Below are positions 42,315 through 51,377 of a stretch of 64,000 nucleotides of DNA, piece after piece (position 1 is the stretch's first letter; each line of letters starts with the position of its first letter). Position numbers and translations under genes: made by a program. The DNA is taken from NCBI GenBank assembly GCA_017423025.1, contig JAFPGC010000045.1, positions 54,267 to 118,266 on the forward strand, read 5' to 3'. Origin of the DNA: Bacteroidales bacterium (GTDB taxonomy: Bacteria > Bacteroidota > Bacteroidia > Bacteroidales > UBA932). The notes beneath the pieces were generated by a model, which saw only the letters and a list, made by a program, of their open reading frames with translations, ran no database searches and was not told the DNA's origin.

Positions 42315-43529
42315 ATGATCATTCTCGTAATCAACTGCGGAAGCTCGTCTATCAAGTACCAGCTTCTGGACATGAAAAACGATGACGTTTTTGACGTAAT
42401 CGCCAAAGGTATCGCAGAGAAGATCGGCCTGCCTGCCGGCATTCTCCAGTATGCTCCCACGGGACAGGAAAAGATTGTGCTGGACGTTCCCATTCCGGAC
42501 CACAAGGAAGGTATGAAGCTCATCCTCAAGGCTCTCACGGACCCCAAGACCGGTGTCCTCAAGTCCCTGGAAGACATCGAGGCGGTGGGTCACCGCATCG
42601 TGCAGGGTGGCGACTTCTTCTCCGGTTCCGTGCTGGTGAACGAAGACGTCCTGGACAAGATTGCCTTCTGCGCAGACTTCGCCCCGCTTCACAACCCGGC
42701 TCACCTGCTGGGTATCCACGCCATGCAGGACGCCCTGCCCAGCGTGCCCCAGGTGGTTACCTTCGACACCGCTTTCCATCAGACCATGCCGGCCTACGCC
42801 TACATGTACGGTCTGCCTTACGATTACTATGAGAAATACCGCGTGCGCCGCTACGGTGCCCACGGCACCTCTCACCAGTTTGTTGCCGGAGTCGGTGCCA
42901 AACTGGCCGGACTGGACATCAACAATTCCAAGATCATCACCTGCCACCTGGGCGCCGGCAGTTCCATCTGCGCCATCCAGAACGGCAAGTGCGTGGACAC
43001 TTCCATGGGCTTCACCCCGCTGGAGGGTATGATCATGGGCACCCGTGTGGGTAACATCGACGCCAATGCCGTCCTCTATCTGGAGAAGAAGCTGGGTGTG
43101 GATCCCGACGAGATGACCACCATCCTCAACCGCAAATCCGGCTTCCTGGGTGTTTCCACCAAGACTTCCGACGCCCGTGAACTGGACGCCCTGGCCAACG
43201 AGGGCGATCCCAAGGCCAAGCTTGTGTTCAAGAAGTTCACCTATGACATCATCAAGAACATCGGCTCCTATATCGCCGCCATGAACGGCGTAGACCTCAT
43301 TGTCTTCACCGGAGGTATCGGCGAGCACAATAGCCGCCTGCGTCGCCGCGTCCTGGAGAACTTCTCCTACATGGGCCTTAAGGTAGATTACGAAGCCAAT
43401 GTGGCCTTCGAGCAGAACGCCATCATCACCACCGAGGATTCCAAGGTCAAGGCCGCCCTCATCTGCACCAACGAGGAGCTGGTCATTGCCCGTGACACCA
43501 TGCATTTAGTATTAGAAAATCAAGAATAA
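42315..43529 (+). CDS. ackA: Acetate kinase
   Basis: A 404-residue cytoplasmic kinase that makes ATP and acetate from acetyl phosphate. Family signatures are ILVINCGSSSIKYQLL (2-17), VGHRIVQGGDFF, PLHNPAHLLGI, VVTFDTAFHQTMP, RRYGAHGTSHQFV, CHLGAGSSICAI and FTGGIGEHNSRLR. Length and motifs fit acetate kinase better than butyrate kinase (about 355 residues). The phosphotransacylase gene follows after 3 nt, so the pair forms the acyl-CoA to acid ATP-yielding step. Confidence 0.95.
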   Translation: MIILVINCGSSSIKYQLLDMKNDDVFDVIAKGIAEKIGLPAGILQYAPTGQEKIVLDVPIPDHKEGMKLILKALTDPKTGVLKSLEDIEAVGHRIVQGGDFFSGSVLVNEDVLDKIAFCADFAPLHNPAHLLGIHAMQDALPSVPQVVTFDTAFHQTMPAYAYMYGLPYDYYEKYRVRRYGAHGTSHQFVAGVGAKLAGLDINNSKIITCHLGAGSSICAIQNGKCVDTSMGFTPLEGMIMGTRVGNIDANAVLYLEKKLGVDPDEMTTILNRKSGFLGVSTKTSDARELDALANEGDPKAKLVFKKFTYDIIKNIGSYIAAMNGVDLIVFTGGIGEHNSRLRRRVLENFSYMGLKVDYEANVAFEQNAIITTEDSKVKAALICTNEELVIARDTMHLVLENQE

Positions 43530-43532
43530 ACC

Positions 43533-44438
43533 ATGATTACCAATTTTAACGATCTGTTTGCCGAACTCAAGGCACAAGGCATTTGCAAGAAAATGGTAGC
43601 CGCCTGGGGCGTGGATTCCCACACCATCGAGGCCGCTTCCCTGGCCAGCGACATGGGCTTTGTCAAAGTAACCCTGGTGGGTGACAAGGACCTCATCGCC
43701 AAAGTGTGCGAGGAGTGCAAGATTGATATGGGTAAGTTCGCCATCGTAGACGTGAAAGACGAGCTCAAGGCTGTGGCCGAGGCCGTCCGCATGGTACACG
43801 ACGGAGAGGGCGACGTCCTCATGAAGGGCCTCTGCTCCACGGACAAGTTCCTGCGCGCCATCCTGAACAAGGAAGTGGGTCTGCTGCCTCCGAAGGGCCT
43901 GCTGAGCCACGTGGGCGTCATCGAGAACCCCAACTACCACAAGCTCATCTTCATCACCGACATGGCCGTGATCCCTCAGCCGGATTTCCGCCAGAAGGTG
44001 AAGATGGCCGGTTTCGTCACCGGCGTGGCCCGTTCCTTCGGCATTGCCATGCCCAAGATTGCCTTCGTGGCCGCTTCCGAGCAGATGCTGGACAGCATGC
44101 CTGCCTGCATCGAGGGCGCCATGCTGGCCAAAATGTGCGACCGTGGCCAGATCAAGGCCATCGGCGACGGCCCTCTGGCCCTGGATGTAGCCATCGACCA
44201 GGAGTCTGTGGAAATCAAGAAGCTCAAGAGCCCCGTGGCCGGAGACGCCGACTGCCTCCTGTTCCCCAACATCGAGAGCGCCAATGTGTTCTGGAAGACC
44301 AACTCCAAACTGGCCAAGGACGTTCGTCAGGCCGGTTTCCTGGTGGGCACCAAGGTCCCTTGCATCCTGGCCTCCAGAGCCGATTCCGTTGACGTGAAGC
44401 TCAACTCCATCGCTTCCGCCGTAATGTCTGTAAAATAA
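43533..44438 (+). CDS. Phosphate acetyl/butyryltransferase (short Ptb-like form)
   Basis: A 301-residue phosphotransacylase of the PTA/PTB family, which swaps CoA for phosphate on a short-chain acyl-CoA. Seen blocks are VLMKGLCSTDKFLRAIL, LLSHVGVIENPNYHKLIFITDMAV and DCLLFPNIESANVFWKTN. The length and the first block resemble phosphate butyryltransferases rather than the longer Pta usual in Bacteroides, yet it is paired with an acetate-type kinase, so acetyl-CoA is the likeliest substrate with broader range possible. It lies 3 nt after ackA. Confidence 0.85.
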   Translation: MITNFNDLFAELKAQGICKKMVAAWGVDSHTIEAASLASDMGFVKVTLVGDKDLIAKVCEECKIDMGKFAIVDVKDELKAVAEAVRMVHDGEGDVLMKGLCSTDKFLRAILNKEVGLLPPKGLLSHVGVIENPNYHKLIFITDMAVIPQPDFRQKVKMAGFVTGVARSFGIAMPKIAFVAASEQMLDSMPACIEGAMLAKMCDRGQIKAIGDGPLALDVAIDQESVEIKKLKSPVAGDADCLLFPNIESANVFWKTNSKLAKDVRQAGFLVGTKVPCILASRADSVDVKLNSIASAVMSVK

Positions 44439-44471
44439 TAACAACAAGTACAATACATTTTAATCGATATC

Positions 44472-45227
44472 ATGCGTAAATACATTGTAGCGGGCAACTG
44501 GAAAATGAACACCACCGTGCCCGAAGGCGTAGAACTCGCCAAGGCTGTCGTTGAGAAAGCCAACAACCTCCCCGCAAACGTTGAACTGGTAGTGGCCCCG
44601 CCGTTTACCCATCTGGCCCCCGTGGCCGAGGTCCTGAAGGGCTCCAAGGTTCAGCTCAGCGCCCAGAACTGCGCCGATCATGAGAAAGGTGCCTACACCG
44701 GTGAAGTGGCTGTGAACATGCTCACTTCCCTGGGGTGCCAGTATACCATCCTGGGTCACTCCGAGCGTCGCCAGTATTATGGTGAGACCGATGAGAAGCT
44801 GGTCGTGAAGACCCAGCTGGCCCTGGCCGCCGGTCTTAAGGTCATCCTCTGCGTAGGTGAGAACCTGGAAGAGCGTGAGGCTAACAAGCACTTCGAGGTG
44901 GTTACCGCCCAGACCAAGAACGTCCTTTACAACTTCACCGCCATGGATATGAAGAACGTGGTCATCGCCTACGAGCCCGTTTGGGCCATCGGTACCGGCA
45001 AGACCGCTACCGCCGAGCAGGCTCAGGAAATCCACGCCTGCATCCGCAACGTCATCGAGTCCAAGTTCGGTGCCCAGGTGGCTGAGGACATGACCATCCT
45101 TTACGGTGGTTCCTGCAAGCCCTCCAACGCCAAGGAACTCTTCGCCCAGAAGGACATCGACGGTGGCCTCATCGGTGGCGCCGCCCTCAAGGCCGAAGAC
45201 TTCATCGGCATTGCCACTTCCTTCTAA
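44472..45227 (+). CDS. tpiA: Triosephosphate isomerase
   Basis: A 251-residue glycolytic enzyme interconverting dihydroxyacetone phosphate and glyceraldehyde 3-phosphate. The substrate-binding AGNWKMN (Asn9, Lys11), catalytic His in LGHSERRQ, catalytic Glu in AYEPVWAIGTGKTA, and phosphate-binding LYGGSCKPSN and GGLIGGAAL are all present. It follows the phosphotransacylase by 33 nt and is followed by a terminator. Confidence 0.97.
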   Translation: MRKYIVAGNWKMNTTVPEGVELAKAVVEKANNLPANVELVVAPPFTHLAPVAEVLKGSKVQLSAQNCADHEKGAYTGEVAVNMLTSLGCQYTILGHSERRQYYGETDEKLVVKTQLALAAGLKVILCVGENLEEREANKHFEVVTAQTKNVLYNFTAMDMKNVVIAYEPVWAIGTGKTATAEQAQEIHACIRNVIESKFGAQVAEDMTILYGGSCKPSNAKELFAQKDIDGGLIGGAALKAEDFIGIATSF

Positions 45228-45280
45228 TAAGTATGCTTCTTGCGTGATATGCAAGTAGCTAATTATTAAACTGTTAGACA

Positions 45281-45315
45281 AATTCTCCTCGGATTTTTAC
45301 CGAGGAGAATTTTTA
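45281..45315 (+). terminator. Terminator after tpiA
   Basis: AATTCTCCTCGG and CCGAGGAGAATT form a 12-bp perfect stem with a 7-nt loop, followed by TTTTATT; it ends the ackA-ptb-tpiA run. Confidence 0.9.
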
Positions 45316-45378
45316 TTATCTCCTGATTATCAACACTATCTGTATCACGGCGGGTGCTGCCAATTCGTCGTTTTTTGC

Positions 45379-45386
45379 TATCTTTG
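45379..45386 (+). promoter_or_regulatory. -7 promoter box for GH26/GH20
   Basis: TATCTTTG, 16 nt before the ATG at 45403. Confidence 0.55.
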
Positions 45387-45402
45387 AAAAAACTAATGGC
45401 CG

Positions 45403-46560
45403 ATGAAACTCCGTATCACCCTTTGCCTTATCGCAGCCGCCTGCCTCACCGTTTCCTGCGGAAATCCGGGCGGTCCCCATCCCGTAAACCCCAACGCCAC
45501 CCCCGAGGCTTGCGAACTGTTGGACTTCCTTTATTCTATCAGCGGACAGTACACTTTGGCCGGAGAGCATAACTTCTCCAGCGACCTGGAAAGGTACGAC
45601 GCCGAGGTCCTGGCCATCACCGGAAAGCTTCCGGTAGTATGGGGAAGCGATTTCAGCTTCAACGACATAGGGGAGGGGGCCGAGCGGTACCAGCACGCCG
45701 GTCCGCTGAATCTGAGCGTGCCGTTTGACCGGCCCTGCATCAATACGGGGCGCACGGTGGCAGAGGCCCGTCAGGACATCGTGGACACCGCCATCCGCAA
45801 GTGGGCCGAAGGACGCATCATCACACTCATGTGGCATTGCTGCGACCCTCGCTTTACGGACGGAAACGACTGCAACGGAGACAAGGTCTGGACCATGGAC
45901 CAGGGCCCGTCGGACTGGGAGTGGGACGAACTCTGCACTCCCGGAACGCCCTTGCACAGTGCCTGGGAGCGGGAAATGGATACTGTCATTCCCTATTTGA
46001 TGCAGTTGAAGGAGGCCCATGTGCCCGTACTCTGGCGCCCCTATCACGAGATGAACGGCGCCTGGTTCTGGTGGGGCAACAAGCCTGGCGAGCAGGGTTT
46101 CAAGCGTCTCTGGATCATGACCTACGAGTACTTTACCGGCAAGGGACTGGACAACCTCCTTTGGGTTTGGGACCCCAACGCCCCCCGCGTCAAGGAGAAC
46201 GACGACGCCTTCCCTTATGCCGATTTCTACCCTGGCAATGAATACGTGGATGTACTGGCGGCCGATATCTATGCCTGGGATTACAAACAGTCCCACCACG
46301 ACGAGCTGGTGGAGCTGGGCGGCGGCAAGCCCATCGCCATGGGCGAGGTGGGCCAGCTGCCCCGCGAGCTCTCCGTCTTCGAAGAGCAACCCCGCTGGAC
46401 CTGGTTCATGGTCTGGGGTTATTTCATCGGCGGCCATCGTTCCACCGAAGACCACCTGGACCTGGTCCGCAGCATCTACAACTCTCCCCGCATCCTCACC
46501 CTGGACGAAATTACGTTTGAAAAGGGACGCCATGGCGTTCGCCCGACGTCTCAAAACTGA
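45403..46560 (+). CDS. GH26 family beta-mannanase-like lipoprotein
   Basis: A 385-residue lipoprotein (lipobox LTVSC, Cys19) of GH26, whose members are mostly endo-beta-1,4-mannanases. The barrel shows GEHNFSSD, ITLMWHCCDP, the acid/base Glu216 in WRPYHEMNGAWFWWG and the nucleophile Glu315 in AMGEVGQLP, with the expected spacing of about 100 residues. It is anchored to a membrane, probably the surface, and sits 22 nt upstream of the GH20 gene. Confidence 0.94.
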   Translation: MKLRITLCLIAAACLTVSCGNPGGPHPVNPNATPEACELLDFLYSISGQYTLAGEHNFSSDLERYDAEVLAITGKLPVVWGSDFSFNDIGEGAERYQHAGPLNLSVPFDRPCINTGRTVAEARQDIVDTAIRKWAEGRIITLMWHCCDPRFTDGNDCNGDKVWTMDQGPSDWEWDELCTPGTPLHSAWEREMDTVIPYLMQLKEAHVPVLWRPYHEMNGAWFWWGNKPGEQGFKRLWIMTYEYFTGKGLDNLLWVWDPNAPRVKENDDAFPYADFYPGNEYVDVLAADIYAWDYKQSHHDELVELGGGKPIAMGEVGQLPRELSVFEEQPRWTWFMVWGYFIGGHRSTEDHLDLVRSIYNSPRILTLDEITFEKGRHGVRPTSQN

Positions 46561-46582
46561 TAACCCTGCTTAATTAACCAAT

Positions 46583-48472
46583 ATGAAACGTTTTCTTTCC
46601 CTTCTGGCCGGGCTGGTGATTTGTGCATCGGCCTTTTCCCAAGTGCCTGCTCCGGTGCAGATAACTCCGGCCGAAGGTACTCCCAACCTAACCAAGGAAC
46701 TGTCCCGCAAGATTGGCGGGAAGGCTTTTGCCAAGAAGACCGCGGCCCTGCCTGCCTATGCGTGGGAGGAGGCTTATGAGCTTACCGTTACGCCCAAGGG
46801 CTATAAGGTGCTGGCCAACACGGAAGAGGGCTATTTCTACGCCCTGCAGACCTTGAAGCAGATGCAGACCTGCGGAACGGTGTACGATTATCCCCGCTTC
46901 CAGTACCGCGGCTTTATGATGGACGTCTCCCGCCATTTCCGGGACAAGGATTTCATCATTAAGCAGTTGGAGGCTCTGGCCAGCGTCAAGATCAACCAGT
47001 TCCACATGCACCTGACCGACGATGCCGGCTGGCGCATCCAGATTGACAAGTACCCCCGCCTTACCACCCACGGTGCCTGGCGCGTGGGAGACACTTGGCA
47101 GGAATGGCAGGACGGAGGCAACAAGTACAGCTATGAGGGCGCTCCGGATGCTTCTGGCGGCTATCTCACCAAGGCCGATATCCGCGAAATCCTCGCCGCC
47201 GCCGAGCGCCTGCACATCACGGTGATTCCGGAGATCGAGATGCCCGGCCACAGCCGCGAGACCATCTACGCCTACCCCGAGGTGGGCTGCATGGAAGGGG
47301 CCCGCGAGCTCTGCCCCGGCAAGGAAGCCACGTTTGAGCTCCTGGAAGGCATCCTGGAAGAGGTTATCGAACTCTTCCCCTCCCCGTACATCCACGTGGG
47401 CGGAGATGAGGCCGACAAGAGAAACTGGAAAGAATGCCCCGACTGCCAGGCCCGCATGAAGGCCGAAGGACTGGCCAACGTGGAGGAACTGCAGAGCTAT
47501 CTCATCAAGCGCATGGAGCGCTTCATCAATGACCACGGCCGCCAGCTGCTGGGCTGGGACGAGATTCTGGAAGGCGGACTTTCGCCCAACGCCACCGTCA
47601 TGAGTTGGCGTGGTACCCAGGGTGGCGTGGAGGCTGTCAGCCAAGGCCACGACGCCGTGATGACGCCCGGCCGCTACTGCTACCTGGACAAGGTACAGGA
47701 CGCTCCTATCTACGAGCCCGAAGGCTTCGGTGGCTTCCTCTCCGTAGACGTTGCTCACTCCTACGATCCCATGGAGGGCATGCCCGAAGGTGCCGAAATG
47801 CATCTCCTGGGTGTACAGGGTAATCTCTGGGCCGAAAAGATCCCTACCGACGAGCACTACGAATACATGATGTACCCGCGCATTGCCGCCATAGCCGAGG
47901 TGGGCTGGTCCCAGCCCGACCGCAAGGACGGCTTCCGTGAGCGCGTCACCCGTTGGAACGACAATCTCATAGCCGCTGGCTACCACGCCTTCGACCTCCA
48001 CAAGGAGTACGGCGAACGCCCGGCTTACAAGAATGGAGTCAAGCACCTGGCCCTTGGCAAGCCTGTGAAGTATAACCAGCTGTGGAACCGGGGCTATCCC
48101 GCCGCCAGGGAGGCCACCCTTACCGATGGCATCTGCGGCGGCTGGTCCTACGGCGACGGCCGCTGGCAGGGCTTCCTCACGGACATCGACGTGGTCATTG
48201 ACCTGGAGAGCGTCCAGCCCATCCACTATGTGGGCGGCACCTTCCTCTGCGAGCCCGGCCCCGGCATCTTCCTCCCCAAATCCGTTGAGGTCTGGCTATC
48301 GGCCGATGGCGAAAACTTCGAGCAGGTGGCCACCATTCCCAACGAGATCCAGGAGCCTTGCCAGAGCTACGTGCTCTTCGGCACTCCTGTCACCGCGGAG
48401 GCCCGCTACGTCCGTTTTGTGGCCCATCCCACCCGCGGATTCCATTTCCTGGACGAGGTAGTTGTGAATTGA
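46583..48472 (+). CDS. GH20 family beta-N-acetylhexosaminidase
   Basis: A 629-residue secreted enzyme removing terminal GlcNAc or GalNAc by substrate assistance. After a signal peptide (cleavage near AFSQ, residue 20) comes the GH20 N-terminal domain, then the barrel: FQYRGFMMDVSRHF, NQFHMHLTDDAGWRI, EIEMPGHS, and the catalytic pair Asp275-Glu276 in HVGGDEADK. From about residue 480 a beta-sandwich resembling F5/8 type C/CBM32 domains (LALGKPVKYN, ARYVRFVAHP) may bind carbohydrate. It is second in an operon with GH26. Confidence 0.95.
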   Translation: MKRFLSLLAGLVICASAFSQVPAPVQITPAEGTPNLTKELSRKIGGKAFAKKTAALPAYAWEEAYELTVTPKGYKVLANTEEGYFYALQTLKQMQTCGTVYDYPRFQYRGFMMDVSRHFRDKDFIIKQLEALASVKINQFHMHLTDDAGWRIQIDKYPRLTTHGAWRVGDTWQEWQDGGNKYSYEGAPDASGGYLTKADIREILAAAERLHITVIPEIEMPGHSRETIYAYPEVGCMEGARELCPGKEATFELLEGILEEVIELFPSPYIHVGGDEADKRNWKECPDCQARMKAEGLANVEELQSYLIKRMERFINDHGRQLLGWDEILEGGLSPNATVMSWRGTQGGVEAVSQGHDAVMTPGRYCYLDKVQDAPIYEPEGFGGFLSVDVAHSYDPMEGMPEGAEMHLLGVQGNLWAEKIPTDEHYEYMMYPRIAAIAEVGWSQPDRKDGFRERVTRWNDNLIAAGYHAFDLHKEYGERPAYKNGVKHLALGKPVKYNQLWNRGYPAAREATLTDGICGGWSYGDGRWQGFLTDIDVVIDLESVQPIHYVGGTFLCEPGPGIFLPKSVEVWLSADGENFEQVATIPNEIQEPCQSYVLFGTPVTAEARYVRFVAHPTRGFHFLDEVVVN

Positions 48473-48482
48473 TGAAGAAAAA

Positions 48483-48514
48483 TTTGGAGCATCCGTTCTT
48501 TTTACCTATCTTTG
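48483..48514 (+). promoter_or_regulatory. Promoter of tRNA-Val
   Basis: TTTG (48483-48486), a 20-bp spacer and TATCTTTG (48507-48514), 10 nt before the mature tRNA 5' end. It is useful as an internal check of the promoter consensus. Confidence 0.75.
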
Positions 48515-48524
48515 CAGTCCTTTT

Positions 48525-48599
48525 GAGGGCATAGCTCAGTTGGTTTAGAGCGCTTGCTTGACAGGCAAGAGGTCCGCAGTTCAAATCTGCGTGTCCTCA
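48525..48599 (+). tRNA. tRNA-Val (anticodon GAC)
   Basis: A 75-nt cloverleaf. The acceptor stem pairs GAGGGCA with TGTCCTC (one G-U), the D arm holds GCTCAGTTGGTTTAGAGC, the anticodon stem CTTGC/GCAAG encloses TTGACAG with GAC at the centre, and the T arm is CGCAG-TTCAAAT-CTGCG. The discriminator is A and CCA is not encoded. Confidence 0.97.
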
Positions 48600-48603
48600 C
48601 AAA

Positions 48604-48636
48604 AAAAGAGACCGAGAATATCGGTCTCTTTTTTTT
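48604..48636 (+). terminator. Terminator after tRNA-Val
   Basis: AAAAGAGACCGA and TCGGTCTCTTTT pair around GAATA and run into a T tract ending at 48636. Confidence 0.92.
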
Positions 48637-49068
48637 CAAGGTAATGATGCCTTTTCTCCCTCTACGATTTTTTGCCTAGCGGCAAAATCCCGGGTACGGC
48701 CGGCGCTCTGCAGAGCGCATCGTCGCTTCGCTCCTCCAAGTGTCCGGTCTTTTTGTGAATAATTCGGCCCTTCGTTCTTTTCCTCTTGTCAGTGTGCATT
48801 TTGCCCGTTTTTTTGCTCACGGAGGATGATTCTGGGTCTGTCGGGATAATAGGGATTTCTCCAACTGGATGCGACGTAAATCATAATGGTTGATGGGGTT
48901 ATAGCCAGTAGCAAAGATAGTTGATTATTGGGAAAACCTGACCAGTAATTGAAGCATCGGCTCTTGCAAATGAAAAATATTATTTGGATATTTGTGTGAC
49001 TATCAGTGGTTATATGTTATCTCCGCTAGAGAAATGAACGGTAAAGGTCAATTTTAATTTATAGTGCT
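48637..49068. other. Gene-free stretch with short palindromes
   Basis: No coding frame or RNA gene is seen in these 432 bases. They hold a hairpin TTTTGCC-TAGC-GGCAAAA (48670-48687), a perfect 16-bp palindrome GCGCTCTGCAGAGCGC (48703-48718) and, on the minus strand, an isolated TATCTTTG (48919-48912) with no gene behind it. Beyond about 48780 the DNA is clearly richer in A+T than the flanking genes. The promoter of the next gene must be here; TATTATTTG and GATATTTG near 48980-49000 are imperfect candidates. Confidence 0.5.
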
Positions 49069-49713
49069 ATGAAACGAATCCTTTTTGTTGTTGCTACCCT
49101 TCTTGCATGCGTTTCTTTGTCGGCCCAAAACAAGGGAGAAATGTTTATTGCACCCACCCTCGGTGTATCCTTCGGTTCTCAGAGCTCAAGGTTTTTTGAT
49201 GGCGTTAATACGACCACAAACAAAGCTCCTATGCCAATTTCTTTGGCCGGACAGGGCGAATTCGGTTATTTCGTCGCAAATAATCTTCGCCTGGCTTTTG
49301 ATCTGGGCGTCGCTTTCAGCTCAACCCCCAACACTCAAATTGGAAGCAGGTGGCTGAGAAGCAATACCGTCAGTTTCATGCTTAATCCGAATGTGGCTTA
49401 TTATGTTCGTCTGGCGGACCGACTGTACTATACTCCCGAAATTGGTGTTTACTATGAAGTTGGCTTCACTAAAGAAGATCTGACGGCCAGTACTGCCGAC
49501 AACACCAGATATTTCGGTTGGGGTATTTATGCTAATCTTCTGGCTTTGGAATATCGAGTCAATCAGAAGATAGCTATCGGAGCTATAATAGGTGGTATCG
49601 ATTTTTCATCTATGAGGGAAAAGAGCAAAGGCGCCCCAAATGCGTATTCAGACAATAGACAGTTTGTACTTGATTTGAGTTCTGCTTGTGTCTCCGTTTA
49701 TTTTTACCTCTAG
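49069..49713 (+). CDS. Outer-membrane beta-barrel protein
   Basis: A 214-residue protein with signal peptide (cleavage at SLSAQ, residue 20) and alternating hydrophobic strands ending in an aromatic-rich terminus (SSACVSVYFYL), as in small porin-like barrels. Strand-like parts include MFIAPTLGVSFGSQ, GEFGYFVANNLRLAFDLGVAF and LYYTPEIGVYYEVGF. No specific family is recognised. Its base composition is richer in A+T and uses codons (ATT, AAT, TTT, GTT) that are uncommon in the neighbouring genes, so it may have come from elsewhere. It is a single gene between the tRNA region and a terminator. Confidence 0.8.
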   Translation: MKRILFVVATLLACVSLSAQNKGEMFIAPTLGVSFGSQSSRFFDGVNTTTNKAPMPISLAGQGEFGYFVANNLRLAFDLGVAFSSTPNTQIGSRWLRSNTVSFMLNPNVAYYVRLADRLYYTPEIGVYYEVGFTKEDLTASTADNTRYFGWGIYANLLALEYRVNQKIAIGAIIGGIDFSSMREKSKGAPNAYSDNRQFVLDLSSACVSVYFYL

Positions 49714-49740
49714 TTTTTGGGGAGGTTTAAACCAATCAAT

Positions 49741-49775
49741 AGCGGCCCGACTTGCTTTCGGGCCGCTTTTTTTTT
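49741..49775 (+). terminator. Terminator after the barrel gene
   Basis: AGCGGCCCGA and TCGGGCCGCT form a 10-bp perfect stem with a 7-nt loop, followed by nine T. Confidence 0.92.
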
Positions 49776-49825
49776 ACGCATCGCGAGCAGCGTCCCGCCC
49801 GCCTTCGTCTGAGTGCACCCTTTAC

Positions 49826-51376
49826 TTATTTCAAAAAATCGGTGGTGTTGGAGAGGGAGAGGGCGATGCTGAAGATTAGGCGGACGTTGGCGATGGTGCC
49901 GGTGAGGTCCCAGTCGGGGCGGTACTCGTCGGAGGGCTTGTGGTACCAGACGGGCATGGGGTATTTGTTGGGGCGGGTAGGGTCTACGAGGTCCTTTCCG
50001 TTTTCCCAAACCACGGCAGGCACGCCTTTTTTTACGAAGTTGTAATGGTCGGAACGGTAGAACCAGCCGTCGGAATTGTCGTCATCGTAGAAGATGTATC
50101 GGCCCTGGGCGGCAGCGGCGGCCTCAAAATAGCGGTCCAGGCGGCTTTCTCCTCCACCCAGGATAGACAAATCCTTGGTGAGTTCGGCCGGGCCGATGCT
50201 CTCAAAATTAAGGCACGCCACCGTCTTGGCCAGCGGATAGGTCGGATTCGAGCAGTAGTACTCGGAGCCGAAGAGGCCGCTCTCCTCCGAGGAAGGGAAG
50301 AAGAAAAGGATGCTGCGGCGAGGCTTATAAGGCAGCTGGGTAAACTTTTGGGCCGATAACAGGGCGCCGGCCATGCCGCTGGCATTGTCTGCGGCGCCGT
50401 TGTAGATGGCATCGCCGGTCTCGTCCGGCTTGCCGATGCCCAGGTGGTCCCAGTGGGCGCAGAGCACTACCACTTCATCGGCCCTGTCGGTGCCGCGCAG
50501 GAAGGCTCCTACGTTGCGGGTTTGCTGGATCTTGTAAGTGACGTCCATCTTTACGTCTCCTTTCACTTTAAGCGAGAAACTCTGGAAGCCGGGCTTCTTG
50601 GCGGCGGCAAGGGCCGCGTCCATATTCATTCCGGCAGCGGCAAAGATCTTGCGGGCACCTTCTTCGCGCAACCATCCCTTGACGGCCAGTTCTCCGGCAT
50701 TGCGGGTATCGGGGTCGAACAGGGCCAGGTTGTCCTCCAGATGGCCGTTCACGCACACGTGCCAGCCGTAGCTGGCGGCTTCCGAGTTGTGGAGCACCAG
50801 GCAGCCGACGGCTCCCTGACGTTTGGCCTCTTCAAACTTGTACAGCCATCGGCCATAATAGGTCATATTGCGTCCCCGGAAAAGGGAGGCGTCGTAGTAG
50901 CCGGGGTCGTTCACCATGGCTATCACAATCTTTCCCTTGACGTCTACGTTGGCGTAGTCGTCCCAGCCGTACTCCGGCGCATGGATGCCGAAGCCGCAGA
51001 ATACGTATTCGGCCTTGGACAGTTCCACCCGGTCCTTAGCCTGGGCGGTCCAGACTATCAGGTCTTCGGGATACTTCAGATCGGCCTTCTTCTTTCCCTT
51101 CACGGAGAGCTTATTGCCTTCCGGTTTGGACGTGACGGCGATGATTTGGAAAGGCTGGAACCAGCTGCCATCAAAGGCCGGCTCCAGACCCATCTGCTCC
51201 AGTTCTTTCGCTAAATAATCGGTGGTAATGGTTTCGTACTCGGTCATGGGCTTGCGGCCGCCGAACTCGTCAGAAGCTATTGTCTGAATCCAGCTGCGCA
51301 GGAGCTGCTCATCATCCTGGGCCGATGCACAAACGCACACCACCAGCCCGGCCAGAAGGGAAAGGAAACGTCTCAT
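49826..51376 (-). CDS. M28 family zinc peptidase with PA domain
   Basis: A 516-residue secreted aminopeptidase-like protein. I take the ATG at 51376 (signal peptide MRRFLSLLAGLVVCVCASAQ); the frame extends upstream to a TTG but without a signal sequence. A protease-associated insert covers about residues 110-260. The di-zinc site of M28 is visible: AHWDHLG, GAADNASG, SSEESGLFGS and YRSDHYNF. The last gene of a minus-strand operon, it begins 1 nt after the S9 peptidase stop, so the two probably act in turn on peptides in the periplasm. Confidence 0.93.
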   Translation of the reverse strand: MRRFLSLLAGLVVCVCASAQDDEQLLRSWIQTIASDEFGGRKPMTEYETITTDYLAKELEQMGLEPAFDGSWFQPFQIIAVTSKPEGNKLSVKGKKKADLKYPEDLIVWTAQAKDRVELSKAEYVFCGFGIHAPEYGWDDYANVDVKGKIVIAMVNDPGYYDASLFRGRNMTYYGRWLYKFEEAKRQGAVGCLVLHNSEAASYGWHVCVNGHLEDNLALFDPDTRNAGELAVKGWLREEGARKIFAAAGMNMDAALAAAKKPGFQSFSLKVKGDVKMDVTYKIQQTRNVGAFLRGTDRADEVVVLCAHWDHLGIGKPDETGDAIYNGAADNASGMAGALLSAQKFTQLPYKPRRSILFFFPSSEESGLFGSEYYCSNPTYPLAKTVACLNFESIGPAELTKDLSILGGGESRLDRYFEAAAAAQGRYIFYDDDNSDGWFYRSDHYNFVKKGVPAVVWENGKDLVDPTRPNKYPMPVWYHKPSDEYRPDWDLTGTIANVRLIFSIALSLSNTTDFLK

Positions 51377-51377
51377 A

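Noticed and set aside
48703-48718. Perfect palindrome GCGCTCTGCAGAGCGC as a terminator or attachment site
   Set aside because: No T tract follows, the tRNA already has its own terminator, and no partner site or integrase is seen; kept only as part of the gene-free stretch.
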